A stretch of 64,000 nucleotides of DNA from Rhododendron vialii (GCF_030253575.1 NC_080562.1:28803852-28867851), one strand, 5' to 3'. Positions 1-11,702 are shown, counted from the stretch's first letter. Numbers and translations are program-made. The notes: generated by a model not told the origin, from the sequence alone.

Positions 1-512
1 TTTTCTAATTCCTCCACATCCATTAAGTTCACCAGATTGAACTCTGATAGAAGTCAAGGGAGGAAAAAAAATACCAACCCCAAATGCCATTACTAAATTA
101 GGGTCCTCCATAGATGAAGGAGAGCAACGTTTATGTATTCACAAAACCTACACTAGAACACTACTACACCAATCAGTCATGTGAGAATCCGGGCTTTATC
201 TTGGATATTTCAAAAAACATTTGGGTCAAGTAAACAAATTTACTTTTCCTCGTCAAGAAGAATCAAAAATCTACAAAAGTTTGGCGCAAACTAATAAACA
301 CGGAATTATAAGGACAAAAAGCCCAAAAAACTAGGAGAAACACAAGAAATAGTTCACACGGGACACAAACAAATCAAAGACTGTTACAAAAGGTTTCGTC
401 AAGATTTGCTCTCCTATACTAGACTAGCCCTAGTTAGTTGATAATAACTAGGGTTTTGGACTGGACATGAACAATGTATGCGTTGAACTTGGAACAGTAA
501 AAACCGACTTAC
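1..512 (-). other. RFC4 intron 2, partial
   Basis: This stretch follows the GTAAGT donor of RFC4 exon 2. It is AT-rich, has stops in all frames and shows no Walker A exon. I see no other feature in it. Confidence 0.7.
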
Positions 513-766
513 GCTGCCGGTCTCGAGAGTGTTAGTGAGGACGCGAACGACCTCGTCCTGGTGAGCTACGTCCTTCACTTGCTTCGGTCGACTGGCGTTT
601 CCATCAGAAAACAAACCAATAAAAAAAAAATTGTCAATTTTACAGCCAGTTTATATCAGGGTATATAGTATCTACAATACGCTGTGAACAATAAGGCGAA
701 ATGAAGAGGAATGATGATTTACTATTTCTCGACCCATTGCTGAGAGCTCTGTATTACTGGCGCCAT
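513..766 (-). CDS. RFC4: Replication factor C subunit 4, 5' exons only
   Basis: RFC4 is an AAA+ subunit of the clamp loader that places PCNA on primed DNA in the nucleus. Exon 1 (766-723) starts at ATG with MAPVIQSSQQWVEK and ends in the split Tyr codon before a GTAAAT donor. The intron is 722-592 and ends in CAG. Exon 2 (591-513) reads RPKQVKDVAHQ, then VVRVLTNTLETGS, and ends at a perfect GTAAGT donor. The two exons join to 41 in-frame codons that match the plant RFC4 N-terminus from memory of the family. The next expected piece, CPHMLFYGPPGTGKT with the Walker A motif, is absent from 1-512, so intron 2 runs off the left edge. Both splice junctions and the frame are intact, so this looks like a live gene and not a pseudogene fragment. 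The mRNA leader is GA-rich. Confidence 0.88.
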
Positions 767-767
767 T

Positions 768-812
768 TCTCTCTCTCCCTCTCTCTCTCTCTCTGTTCTC
801 TCTCTCTCTCTT
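768..812. repeat. CT/GA-rich tract in the RFC4 leader
   Basis: A nearly pure CT tract on the plus strand reads as GA on the RFC4 strand. It ends two bases before the start codon, so it lies in the 5' UTR. GA-rich leaders are known targets of plant BPC (GAGA-binding) proteins; any such role here is inference. Confidence 0.8.
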
Positions 813-956
813 TCGGGGTGTTCTTTCCCGCTTCAAACTTGCAATGGAGCGTAGGGTGAGACCGGCTCCTCTCCCCCTTCTTAATAATCAGGACCGTTCA
901 TATTTTTTAGTTCACGGAGAGCTTCAAATATGTTGATCGATGATTATCGTTTAATA

Positions 957-1411
957 TGAGTTTCGAAACAAATTTATTTATATTGCAAAAATTAGTCAGT
1001 CTCAAATGAGGAAGTCTTTATTTTAGTTAAAATGCGGATCTCCTCATTTCTCTCATTTTCCGATCGAATTTTGATGATCCGAGCCGCTCAATGTGTTCAG
1101 AACGTGATTTTAAGGGTATTTGCGAGAAATCGGCAAAAAAAATGACCGGGAAGGGCTTCATCCGAGCAGTTTTTGTTTGAACTGTTCGATAAAAAACAAA
1201 CAAAAACTGCTCAGATGAAGCCCTTCCCGGTCATTTTTTTTGTTGATTTATCATTGGTACCCTTAAAATCACGTGCTGAACACATTGAGCGGCTCGAATT
1301 ATCGAAATTCGATCGGAAAAAGGAGGTCCACATTTTATTAAAATGAGGTGGTCCTTACGGGAGACGGACTGTTGCAAAAATATATATATATAAATGAGTT
1401 TTGTTTCAAGT
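957..1411. mobile_element. Foldback (long-palindrome) MITE in the RFC4 upstream region
   Basis: Two long inverted arms meet near 1180-1200. The inner arms carry GGGAAGGGCTTCATC and its complement. Further out, CCGAGCCGCTCAATGTG pairs with its mirror at about 1280-1300, and the outer AT-rich arms also pair. There is no coding capacity. It lies about 190 bp upstream of the RFC4 start codon. The CCGAGCCG core recurs in the foldbacks near 10, 39, 43, 54 and 60 kb. Confidence 0.72.
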
Positions 1412-1669
1412 GTTGCAATCTAATTTTTTGTAAGATAGTAATAATATGTTCCAAATGTGTTACAAAATCATATCAAATGATGTTCAAGAAATATGAATTT
1501 TGGCGTACTTGGTATTTATTCTCAATGAGCATAACAAAATGAACTGTCTCTATTAGAAGTGAGATAGTAAAAAAAAAAATTATGAGCCAAAATTAGAAAG
1601 AGTGTTCTCTCCGATAGTTAGAGTCTCAGACTGGAGCCGAACTCCCTTAGGGTATTTGCACCCCATTAT

Positions 1670-1873
1670 AACTCTTTCCTTTTTTTAACATAAATCCCAT
1701 TATTATTATCTTTTATACATAAGTGGGGTTTAGCGGGGGTGTTAAATTTAACACAGAAAAACCTCCAGAGGCTATCCATAGCCCCCAAAGCCCTGTCTTC
1801 GATGGGACTCGAACCTTGGTCACCACTGCAGAAAGAGAGAGGAGCAACCAATTTCACTAGTAGTGGTTCTCAA
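1670..1873 (-). mobile_element. tRNA-derived SINE with 11-bp target duplication
   Basis: CACCCCATTAT occurs at 1659-1669 and again at 1874-1884, directly bounding a 204-bp insert. Read on the minus strand, the insert has a tRNA-like head: an A-box-like TAGTGAAATTGGTTG near 1859-1845 and a B box GGTTCGAGTCCC at 1815-1804. Its 3' end is A-rich (the T run at about 1681-1687). Head, tail and flanking repeat together support a SINE. Confidence 0.7.
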
Positions 1874-1884
1874 CACCCCATTAT

Positions 1885-2474
1885 TTACTCAATACACGCT
1901 TGTATAATGGGGAGAAGAGCGCCCTCAAGTCCGACTCGACCTAGATTCAGTTTTCTCTCCGTTCCAATTTGGGTCATTTGTGGGCACTTCCCAGACTTGC
2001 AACAATTATTGGAACTATTCACTTTTTAAAATTCGCAGAGAGCATCAATCATGTCAAAAATTAGATTGTTCAGCTACCATTTGATATGACTTTGAAATGC
2101 ATTAAGCTTCATATAATTGTGTCAAATATGTTGCAATCCAGTTTTTTAAAACGATTTGCATTTTAAAATTATATCAAACGATATCCGATCAAATTGATTT
2201 TTGACATGGTCGGTGTTCTGAAAGAGGTCTAAAAAGTAAACTATTTCGATCATTGTCGTGGACCCAAAAAAGCCCACAAACGGCCCAAATTGAACCAGGC
2301 TGAACGAAGAGGAAACTGGGTGAAAGCCGAGTACAGATAGATAATGTGACAAATTTTAAAATTTGATCCGAGTTATTAGGTTAAAACAAGAAGAAAATAA
2401 AATAAAAAAATAGAAATCCTTTTGTGCACAAAGCCAATGGAACCATGCCAACTCTGCCTTAGTTGCTTCTAAGT
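1885..2474. other. Intergenic, nothing recognised
   Basis: AT-rich DNA without a convincing frame. The part at 2030-2220 vaguely resembles the sequence flanking the 957-1411 foldback and may be an old relative. Confidence 0.4.
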
Positions 2475-2760
2475 TTTTTATTTTTTTTGTCAAAATGTTA
2501 AGAGTTTCCATTAATCGGAGAAATAGTACATCACGAAGAGCAAGATCCCCACAACACAACGGGCGAATCAAACCACAAGAGAGAGGCCAACATGAAACCA
2601 CCCTACTCCCACACACAAACCTTCTAGACACAACATTCGCTGTAGAAAAAACGCACAACCAAACCAAAGGAAACGCCCGAAGGGGAGAAAACAGCTCCAT
2701 CAGGGATGGGAAACCAAAAAACAAACGCAGCAGAGAAAAACAAACCAAAACCCAAGTTAT
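2475..2760 (-). mobile_element. LINE 3' end fragment
   Basis: On the minus strand the sequence ends in CCATTAATCGG-type sequence, then AACATTTTGAC and an A-rich tail (T-rich at about 2475-2490). This is the layout of the other LINE 3' tails in this window. The open frames across it on both strands lack any recognisable domain and are treated as chance. Confidence 0.5.
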
Positions 2761-3930
2761 AATAGCTCTCGTTAATCCACCTAATTACCGTCTATATATT
2801 GCAATTCTGTATGGATTCGACCTTCCATATTCAGATACACTACTTCAAGGAAACAAGTCCCAGTCTTATTTTCGGACAGTGTTTTACTTTTAAAATTAGT
2901 GTAGTGATTTTCACACTCTCTATTTTGATAAATATATTGTATTTTTTATCCTTTAATGAAATTTTTATGTGTAATTTTTTTACTAAATGACAAAAAATGA
3001 AGTGCATTTATCAAAAAAAAGAAGTATGAAAATCATTTACCTTGAATTTATTACTTTTTGGGGTTGTATCAACGAGCTAAACATGGGTAGTTAAGAAAAA
3101 GAACTAGAGATGAAAACTTCACTAAATTTATGTTTTCTATTTTTTCGGTATTTTTTATTTTTCATAATTTTTGTGTAGCTTTTTGTCAGGATTTTTGATA
3201 TTAATCATCTGTCTTGATGAGAGGAATCATAACAATAAATTTGTGGACCATATTTGAAAAAAGTTCATATTAGGCGACAAAATTCCAAAATACTACTATT
3301 GGTATTGATTTCTTCTTTAGTAAACATTTTTTTTAATCATAAGTTTTTACATTTTAGACTCTTCTTGTTAAGATGAATAATTAATCCAAAATTATGTAAA
3401 GTGAATCTAACAAAATTTTAGAAAATAAGAACAAAAATACCAAAGTAAAAAGATACTAAAAAAAATCAAAAAGTGACCAAAAAGCTATTTTTCTACAATA
3501 TGTGTGGAAGGGCTTTTTTTTGTGACTAAGGCCGAACTTGTGTGGAGTTGCACTAACTGATTAAAAGTAAAGGATACTAAATTTGGTCAATATCGATACA
3601 CACCAGCCAGTGCGAGATTCAAAACCTTGGTGTATACTAAACTACCATGTTCCTATTTCTTTAATGTATTTTTATTCTGTCAAAAAAAGAAAAAAGAAAT
3701 GGAAATCTTTGGATCTTCGTTCTAATTGCATTGTGATATACTAAAATTGGAAATCTTTGGATTTTCATTCTAATAATATGTGTGTTGACTTGTCGGGCCC
3801 ATTACGAGCCCCACGCAAATGATCACAGCTGAATCTAGATTCTCAATGACAAATTGAAAGATTAAATCAAACACTTTACAGTTACAACAATTCGATTGAA
3901 CTGATTTTTTACAAACTAACTGAAAACATT
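2761..3930. other. Intergenic, AT-rich
   Basis: There is no credible coding frame. At 2896-3045 there is a weak inverted repeat, and at about 3795-3830 a short piece resembling one arm of the 60-kb foldback family (GGGCCCATTACGAGCCCCAC). Confidence 0.4.
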
Positions 3931-6540
3931 ATTTTAAAACTAATGAACGGCTCCTATCTTTTGCTCAAATCTTTTGCGTGGCTCCACACACCCATCTATA
4001 CACAATCTATGCGCCACGGGTCGATAGACAGCCGAGTTCAAAATTTTAACACACAAGTCATTTCACAACAAAATAGAATCGGACAATCCTTAACAGTAGT
4101 AATACACTTGCCAAAGATATTCCGAAGCACCCAACAAGAAAACAAATTACCCTACCGGTTGACAAAACCAGAATATATACCCACCCCCTCTATTCTTAAT
4201 TCTGTAGTTTCCCAACAGCAAACAGAAATGAAGTATCACAATTACGGAAGCATCATCCAAACTTCACAACCTACTGCTACTCATGTGATATCCTCGTCCT
4301 GCAAAATCACTAGTAGCATATATCTAATGTGTTTTCAGGGGCTAAACAAAATATCCTCCTACACCTTCCATCAAGTTTCAGCATCACTCGAAAAGGTTTT
4401 CTTCCGACATGATCGTCTACAAATAACTGTCTGCAACACGGAGAAACGAAATCAATGTCAAAAGTTCCAGTCTTGTTAACAAATAGTATCATAGAAGGTT
4501 TCGACGTGATAAGAAAAAAACATGAAATTGTAACATAGTAACATGTGATGGCACAACGTAAATATCGACTGAGAAGAGTAAACAATATGCAGGATATATG
4601 AACGATGGAGTAACCTGAACAAGGAAAATCAACCAGGGTCCGGGAGTAAGCACAACATGATGGAGAATTCTGAATCATATTTAAATGAATCAAGACATCT
4701 AAACTCATTTTGAATGAATCAATAGTCATTGCTTTACTCTCTTCTTAACTTCAACTATTGTTGTGTTCTTGAACTACCCTAAGTGCTTGTTTTATCTCAA
4801 AGTTCTACAGAATAAAGAACGAATATTAGTCCAAAGTATCTTAATTGACAATAAGAACCCTTTTGTTGCTTGCATAGTACAAGCAACTATCTGCTATATT
4901 AAATGGTTGTACTGTTCAAAACAAATACATTAAGGGAATTGATATTCACACTCCATTTTTTGTTATCCACACTCCCTTTTTTGTCTTTTAGCAAAAAAAA
5001 AAAAAATACACACTTTCAACACTAAAAAACAAAAAAGGGAGTGTGAATATCAATTCCCATTATAACTATCAAACCCAACTTTTTCCTAATCAAGTAGGAT
5101 TCGCTTCTCTCATCTTGTACAGTGTACACCACTCTTAGTCTCTTACCATCCATGTTGAACAACATTCTTGAGTTTTCATAAACAGAAAGAATCGAAGTGA
5201 GGCTACTAAGAATATTAGGAAAAGTGGAGAAGACGGGTGATACACAAGTCAAGCACATTTTTTCAACGCATCCATGGATTGTTCCACGTGTAAAAAGTGT
5301 AAGACAATAGAGTTTTTCAAATTATCAACTAAAGCAGAAAGAAAACAAAAGGAGACCAAAAAGATTGAAACGCGACTGCAATTACATTTTGCTGAAGTTG
5401 CAGACATCAACTTCCATGTCAACCAATGGGCCACATCAGATTCAACAACGGGCACTTCTTCAGAATTCATAGACACCTCAAAGGAAGTAGTTCACATAAT
5501 TTGCACAAACTTCGCGCAAAGGCAACTTGGGGAAGGGGTGCAAGAGGCAAACTCAATTTTAATATCGTGAAAATGACGTCCATCCAAAATTTTGGGATTA
5601 TTAGGCGTACATAGATATGTCAAGCACCAATCGAAAAAGATATAACGTCAATATCTGTGTGCTAATGCAAACTTTAATAATCACACAAGTAAACATATCA
5701 AAAGGAGTTAAGAATATCATCCCAAAAGCAACATTGCAAATCCATCTTATTTTTTCGCATCACCGACAAAAGCAGAGGAGGAAGATATCAACAACAAATA
5801 AAATGGCCCATAAGTCTCAAAGAAAAGAATACTGGAGTTCCACAAAACAAGAGTTTCAGGTACAAGAACTATTCCCTTCAGCTGTTAAGACTTCAACAAC
5901 ATGATTTAACAAGTATCCAATAAACTCACATGTAATAAGAAAGCATATGCACTACAAATTATCGTCACTAAACACTATTCTTTCATCAATTGTGACAGAG
6001 GAAACAACTCAAATATCCAAGGAAATAATTATAAAAAGAAAGGCTATTTGGACAGTTGGACCTCGACATCCATGAAATAAAAAGGATGCCATGACAGAAA
6101 TAAGAACAAGACCACTAGGCAGTAGCTTCATCGTAGCTTCTCTAATAACACAAAAACAACAGAAGCTCACATTTTATAATTTAGCAAGTGGTCAAAAGTC
6201 ATGGTTTCAATTTAGGCAAAAACCACTAAAAATAAAGGAATATCCCATACAGAATTTCATCAGACTTTTGTTCTGTTTGACATAGAAGAAACTTCATCAT
6301 AATTTTGGATTGAAATTGAGCTAGCTCGTGGCTTCATCCCAATTCACAACTTCCCAGGAAAAAAGAATGCAACAAAAGCTCTCATTTGTTTTTCAGGTGA
6401 TCAAAAGTCATGGCTTTAATTCAAGCATGCCGTGATCACCAAACATCAAAATGAGAAAACAAATTGCTAGAAACCCTTTCTTCAACAAGTCAACAACCAA
6501 AGAACTGACGTCGCAATTGTCAAGAGCTCAAAAGGCATCA
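3931..6540. other. Region without an assigned gene
   Basis: Several moderate frames occur on both strands (3943-4479 plus, 4310-4729 minus, 5022-5476 minus, 5274-5570 plus), but none matches a family I know. On the minus strand, a TGTTGCAG acceptor near 4440 is followed by about 40 open codons to a stop at 4310, so a small exon of an unknown transcript is possible. This is downstream of the trihelix gene and could hold its missing 3' exon or UTR. Confidence 0.35.
4934..5058. mobile_element. Small palindromic MITE
   Basis: The 125-bp segment begins GGGAATTGATATTCACACTCC and ends with the exact reverse complement of that 21-base terminus. The flanks read ATTA on both sides, give or take one A. 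It has no coding capacity. Confidence 0.75.
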
Positions 6541-7008
6541 GAGCATCTCCATTCTCCAAAGTCCAACCTACTCTAGGCTAGAGAATCAAAAAATTATGAT
6601 CTGTTAAAAAGCAGTTTTGGAGTATTTCCCTAGGGCCTATTCATGCCAACTCCAACCCAACACTCAATTTCCTCCCCGAATTTTCAAAAAACTCACTCTA
6701 AACTTGAACATACCCCACTTTCCTTCTTAAATTTCTATTATCATTTTCTAGACTTTTGTTTAAAACATTCAATACTGGTCTCATCCTAAAATATATGCAC
6801 CATTTGAACGTTAACCAATTTATAAATGAAGTTTCCACCACCTAGAATAGACAATATCACAATACATGATCATACTCCATTTTCATCTTCATCCTCAATA
6901 TTTTGGGTATCAAAACTCATCCTCTCAACTAGAAGAGAGCTTTAGAGGACGGATTAGAGCAACACAGTACTCTTAAATAGAGACGTCGAGGATGGCTTGG
7001 AGATGCTA
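6541..7008. mobile_element. Tourist-like MITE, GAGCATCTCC ends
   Basis: It starts GAGCATCTCCATTCTCC and ends GGCTTGGAGATGCT, an inverted terminal repeat. Internally it shares CAACTCCAACCCAACACTC with the element at 59190-59476, so the two belong to one family. The target duplication is not clear here. Confidence 0.65.
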
Positions 7009-8521
7009 TTACACCTTCCACTTGAACTGACTCATCCCACGCCAGTAAATTATGCTCATCACTTTAAAACCTCAAAAATTCACTATATGAGAAACATATA
7101 ATCAGTATATATAAATAAATTAGAGAGAGGGACTAATATAGCAGAAGAACTCTTCAATTTTTATCACTATTTAGTTTCTCAAAACAAGACTAGAAAAATT
7201 CCTGTATACTATCTGGAATTGATCTAAATCTTGAGTTATGTTCACCTTTTGTAACCTAAGCATTGACGGCTGACACTATAAGTAGAACTTATAAAAATCC
7301 CCATCTAGCCTCTCTTTCTAAATTTTCCATGCCTTGAGATGAGCAGAGCTAGTGTGCCTTGCAAAATGGCATTCCAAAATTTGTCACAAAGCAACCTTCC
7401 ACATTATAAGTAGATAAGTAACTGATAAACTAAAGTTGGCATCCTGCTTGTAGAACAATATCAAGAGAGGCTTTCTTTATGTTTGGCTGGATGCAGCTTT
7501 CTTAAACACCTGATGGACTATATCAGTCTTCAGAAGTAACAAAATACTTGATTCTCCAGCATGAAGGTAAGTTATTTCTCATTATAAAGTCTATGCCAGC
7601 TACCAACGTCCTCACTTCAGATTAAACTAACTTTGTACATCCCAGGATAACCATTCCACAATTTTGCAAGCACAAATTGTCCAGCGGTAATAACTAACAA
7701 CCTCCTTTACAAGGAAAGAAAGTTCAAACTGTTCTATTTAAGGACATAGTACTTATCAAGACAAAGATGAACCCACACCAACATGCCAAAACAACTACTT
7801 TGAAAGTTTCACAACCACCTACGCACAAACAGTCTGCCAACCAATTGTATAAAGTTGAAAGGGTTTTCCGAAACTGTTGAGGAGAACCACATGAGGGCCT
7901 CTTCGAACCTATGTCATTTCCCTTGCGAAAGTCTCAAAATAACCATGTCCAATCCTAGCGAACCAAACCCATAGCCAAGTAATGCCTGTCAAAATCCTGT
8001 GACAAGTTTGGCACAGGATTAGGAAGCTGACGCCGAATTCTCTCTCTTTCTCTCTCTCTCTTGGAGCTCACAAAGATGGCACCAGCCAAATTTTCTCTCA
8101 CTATCGTATATTGCTCTTAACAATTGGAACAACATTTCCATATTGGCAATAATGACTTCGTTGAATTCTATTCAGCACAGGCTCGCTCACCCAAATTCTC
8201 ACTCACTTTCTCTCTTGGAAGTCACAAAAATGGCACAAACCAAATTTCTCTCACTCTCTCCCTAACAATTGGAATCCATTTCGACGCTACAGCAAGTCAA
8301 CAAAATAGTTTTGGGCCATGAAAATATGACTATAATACTCCCATGTCAAAAGAAACAACACAAATGGCTTGGTGCAAAGAGACAAATTAAGAGAAACATC
8401 TAAACACAATCCAAGACTCCCAAGTCCAAGACACACAATAAATGGCCTTTTTTCTCCAACTACCAGCATGCATTTAAACCTTGAACAAACAAACAAACAT
8501 CAGAGAGAAAAAATTTCTCAC
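7009..8521. other. Downstream region or intron of the trihelix gene
   Basis: No domain is recognisable. A degenerate direct repeat of roughly 80-100 bp occurs at about 8050-8125 and 8208-8280 (each with CTCTCTTGGA, then CACAAA.ATGGCAC and CCAAATTT). If the donor at 8521-8520 is used, the start of this stretch on the minus strand is intron 1 of the trihelix gene. Confidence 0.4.
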
Positions 8522-9371
8522 CAGATTCCGAGCTCCTCTGCTTCCTCTTCCCCCGCCTAATCTTCTCCATCTGTATCTGCGCATCCATGAAGATCCTCAT
8601 CCTCTGTACCTCTAAGTCCTTAGCAAACTGCATCCTCTGCTTCTCCAGCTCCACCATCTGCCTCTGCTTCGCCTCCTCCACCCTCCCGTACACCTCCCCC
8701 ACCCTCTCTATCGCCTCCGCCACCCCCCGGTACCACTCCGCCCCGCTCCCCTCCTTCTCGCTCCCGCCACTCGATTCCTCCGCCTCCTCCCCCTCCTCCT
8801 CTGCCTCCGCTGCCGCGGCAGCCGCAGCCATCGCCGAGAAATTCCTCCTCACGATCGCCGAAGTCGAAGCGGCCGGCGCCGGCCGCTTCGACCGGGGACC
8901 CACCGGAACCGTCCACTGAGGCATCTCCGGAACCGGAACCGGCGCCGGCGGGGTTTTCCGACGAGGCGGTAGGGGCGGCGAGGGTTTGTGGGAGGGGCCG
9001 ATGAGGCGGTCGAGGCGGGGAAAGAAGGGCCAGTCGCTGACGTAAGCGCCGCCGGCGTCATCGGAAACCCTAGCCTTTTCGACCTTGTACTTCTTCTTGA
9101 GGGTGTCGATGCGGTTCTTGCACTGGACGTCGGAGCGGCGGGACTTCTTGGTGTGGCCGTGGACGGCGTTGACGGCGTCGGCGACCTCCTGCCAGTCGTT
9201 GTGGCGGAGGTTGCCGCGGTTGAGTTCGAGGTAGCGGCCGCCCCAGGCCCGTACGAGCGTGTCGGTGGCGTGTTCGGACCAGCAGTCTTCGCGTATGGGT
9301 ATGGAAGACGGGGTGCGGGTGGGGGGAGGGGCCGGTGGAGTGGCGGTGGTGTATCCGACGGCGTCGTCCAT
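8522..9371 (-). CDS. Trihelix (SIP1/ASIL-type) transcription factor, first exon
   Basis: A nuclear DNA-binding protein of the plant trihelix family. The ATG at 9371 opens a 283-codon exon. Residues 31-100 form the trihelix: Trp31, Trp43 and Trp60 are the spaced core tryptophans, followed by QCKNRIDTLKKKY in the third helix. A Pro/Ala/Ser-rich linker and an acidic stretch follow, then a C-terminal coiled coil (about 210-275) with EKQRMQF and DAQIQMEKI, as in the ASIL/ENAP subgroup, then a basic GKRKQR. After SSES the sequence reads G|GTGAGA, a good donor at 8521, so a small 3' exon probably completes the protein; I could not place it. Reading straight on gives a stop at 8460 and 303 residues. 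The exon is far more GC-rich than its surroundings. Confidence 0.82.
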
Positions 9372-9444
9372 TGAAGACGGTTTTGGTGGTAGTTTCGGGT
9401 TTGAGAGTAGGGGAGGGGGGAAGGTTTGGAGTGTGTCGTCGGTG

Positions 9445-9468
9445 GAGAGAGAGAGAGAGAGAGAGAGA
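9445..9468. repeat. (GA)n microsatellite in the trihelix leader
   Basis: Twelve GA units lie about 75 bp upstream of the trihelix start codon. On the coding strand this is a CT tract, typical of plant 5' UTRs. Confidence 0.85.
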
Positions 9469-9899
9469 TGACGAAGGACGCGTGAGGAGAATGTGATGTG
9501 GGCGATGTGGGCGAGTCAGGAGGTGGTGGTGGTGTTACGGTCGGGTCGACGGGGCATTCTTTTTTTGCGGTTTTTATTTTTTTGAGTTTTCGCGTGCGCG
9601 CCGACGAACGGGCGAACGAGGGGGAAATATTTCCTTTGGAAAAACAAAGAAGCAAAATGCTACTACTACTAATTTTTTAATGCTCTGGGATTATCGCCAC
9701 GTAATATTTTAGATCATTTTATAATTATATATTTTTGTAAGTTTTATACACGTAGTGATAGACCTTACAGAAATGTGTAATTGTAAAATGATATGGAGTG
9801 CTATGTGACGGTAATTCCGAAGTATTCTGAGTATGGATGTATACTTTGGTGTATAATTAAGTGTAGTTGAAGAATAATCGAAACTAGAACCAGTCTACT

Positions 9900-10195
9900 G
9901 GCACAGCAAATCTGTGCACAGAATGCGCACAGATTTCTATGGATTTCTGTCTCATACAAGTGATTCGAGCCGTTTATATGTTTAAAATATTTTTTCAAGG
10001 GCCTCTACGAAAAATCAGCTCAATCCGATACTTATAAGTGCTTGATTTAATCGTCTATAGATATCGGATTGACGATTAAATTAAGCACTTATAAGTATCA
10101 AATTAAGTTGATTTTTTGCGGAGGCCCTTGAAAAAATATTTTAAACATAATGAACGACTCGGATCACTTGTGTGGGACCCTTAGTGGGCCCTAAG
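9900..10195. mobile_element. Foldback MITE, family A copy 1
   Basis: Inverted arms meet near 10050. The left arm reads GATTCGAGCCGTTTAT, then TTTCAAGGGCCTC and AATCAGCTCAATCCGATAC; the right arm is its mirror ending in CGACTCGGATCACTTGTGTG. The same modules in the same order occur at 59925-60290 and 60548-60915. There is no ORF. Confidence 0.75.
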
Positions 10196-10299
10196 GTTTT
10201 AAGGGGGTAAACTAGAAGATTTTCTGTTGAAACTACAAGATGGACCCTAAGGTTTTACCCTAGCAACAAGTCTGACCTTATGTTATTAATTTTGTGATA

Positions 10300-10560
10300 C
10301 TCCCTCCGCCCCGTAATGTTGTTCCTCTATTCCATTTTGGGATATCTCATAAAATTAGTCATACTCAAAAAATCAACCAAAAAAAGTGTTCGGATTTCCA
10401 AAAGTTAACCTTCATAAATAATTGAAAATAACATTATAAATGAGATTTCAGGGGTAGAAGTGGAAATCAATGCTCATTTTAAAATGAGACATGCATTTAA
10501 TGTTTGTCCTCTCAAAAATTTAAATCCCAAAAAGAAACCAACAATGAAGGACGAAGGGAA
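10300..10560. mobile_element. Stowaway-like MITE copy 1
   Basis: TA-flanked termini: CTCCCTCCGCCCCG at the left and GGACGAAGGGAA at the right, 261 bp, with TA on each side (10298-10299 and 10561-10562). This is the Tc1/mariner-type MITE pattern. Confidence 0.75.
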
Positions 10561-10580
10561 TATTAAACCATACATTTTCC

Positions 10581-11500
10581 GGGTGTTTGGGAAGCTCAAT
10601 TTTGCATTTTTGTATTCTACTTATTGCATTGTGGGTGTTTGACAATCCAATTATGAAAACCCATTTTGTAAAATCCATTATCAGATCTTAACAAAAGAGG
10701 GCAAAAGCCAAAATGAGGTCCTAAGAGCATCTCCAGCCTTAACCCATTTTAAGACTCAAATTTAAAAATGGGGCAAAAATCACAAAAATCTCTCTCCAAT
10801 CTTTGACCCAAACCCTTCCCTATTTTGGGTTTTACCCATTTTTTTGCCCAAATCTGAGACAACTTTTGCCTTGATCCATTTCTTCAACGGCTAGTTAGAG
10901 AGAGAGAGAGAGAAAGAGGGAGATGTGTAAAATTTGGGTTTGATGGTTGAAAATGTGTCTACCCAAAATGGGTTTTTACCCAAAATTTGACTCAAATATG
11001 GGTGAAGGCTGGAGATGCTCTAAGCTCCTTTTCCAAGTTTCCCATTTTTCCATTTTCGCGCAATTACCAAAATACCCATACTTTTTTGACTTATTTATCA
11101 CTTTTTGCCCTGTCTTAAATTTTTCTTATCTTCCTCACTTGTTACCAGAAGGTAGACGCAATACACACACAGAGGAATTTTTCTTATCTTCCTCACCTTT
11201 AATTTTTTTTTTTTTTTACTACTTTTAACACAATAATAAAGGCCCAAGGCAAAAAGAAATAAATATTTGTACACCTTTTAAAAAATTAATAAAGGCCAAG
11301 GGCAACTTGGTAAAAAATCAATCCATAATTTATTTTCATTATTCATTTACCAAACACTACTATTGTTTCAAAATACATTCTGCACATATCTCTCAAACAC
11401 TCTTTCATTCTCCAAAACACATTCTGACTATAATCCAAAAAGCCAAATAACCAAAAAAACTGAAACTGAAAAGCCAAAAAGTAGGTTCCTAAACACTACC
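10581..11500 (+). mobile_element. Non-autonomous relative of the Harbinger element
   Basis: It begins GGGTGTTTGGGAAGCTC and ends AGCCAAAAAGTAGGTTCCTAAACAC. The last 190 bp match the right end of the full element (18690-18874) over the same landmarks: AAAAAATCAATCCATAAT, CAAAATACATT.TGCACATAT and AAAAGCCAAAAAGT. No transposase or accessory ORF remains. A Tourist-like MITE is nested at 10725-11020. I see no clear target duplication. Confidence 0.65.
10725..11020. mobile_element. Tourist-like MITE nested in the Harbinger relative
   Basis: The ends are GAGCATCTCCAGCC and its exact complement GGCTGGAGATGCTC. A TAA duplication lies at 10722-10724 and 11021-11023, which fits PIF/Harbinger insertion. 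It is 296 bp and non-coding, with a short GA tract at 10898-10913. Confidence 0.85.
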
Positions 11501-11528
11501 AACCCACTATCTATGATGTTCCACATTC

Positions 11529-11702
11529 CAAAATAAGTACTTATTTTCAAACTTAAAAATAATGGGTTTACAAAAAAAAAAATTTAATTTTTTTTTGCAA
11601 AATTTGATAATCTCAAACAAGATTCATATTGTATATGTTTTTATTTCAATAAGTCTTTTATTTTTAAGTTTGAAAATTGAGAATAAGTACTTATTTTTTA
11701 AG
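11529..11702. mobile_element. Palindromic AT-rich MITE
   Basis: AAATAAGTACTTATTTTCAA followed by ACTTAAAAATAA at the left is mirrored by TTATTTTTAAGTTTGAAAAT and AATAAGTACTTATTTT at the right. There is no ORF. The element class is uncertain. Confidence 0.5.

Noticed and set aside
1804..1859. A true tRNA gene, suggested by the A-like and B boxes
   Set aside because: No acceptor stem or anticodon arm; target duplication and A tail show a SINE.
2356..2893. Frames of about 130 residues on both strands
   Set aside because: They overlap each other and a LINE-type 3' tail; no known domain.
5022..5570. Overlapping frames on both strands near 5.0-5.6 kb
   Set aside because: No recognisable family and the two strands compete; kept only as a note in the regional entry.
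8587..9655. Long open frames on both strands overlapping the trihelix exon
   Set aside because: GC-rich low-complexity shadows of the real frame; no domain, biased composition.
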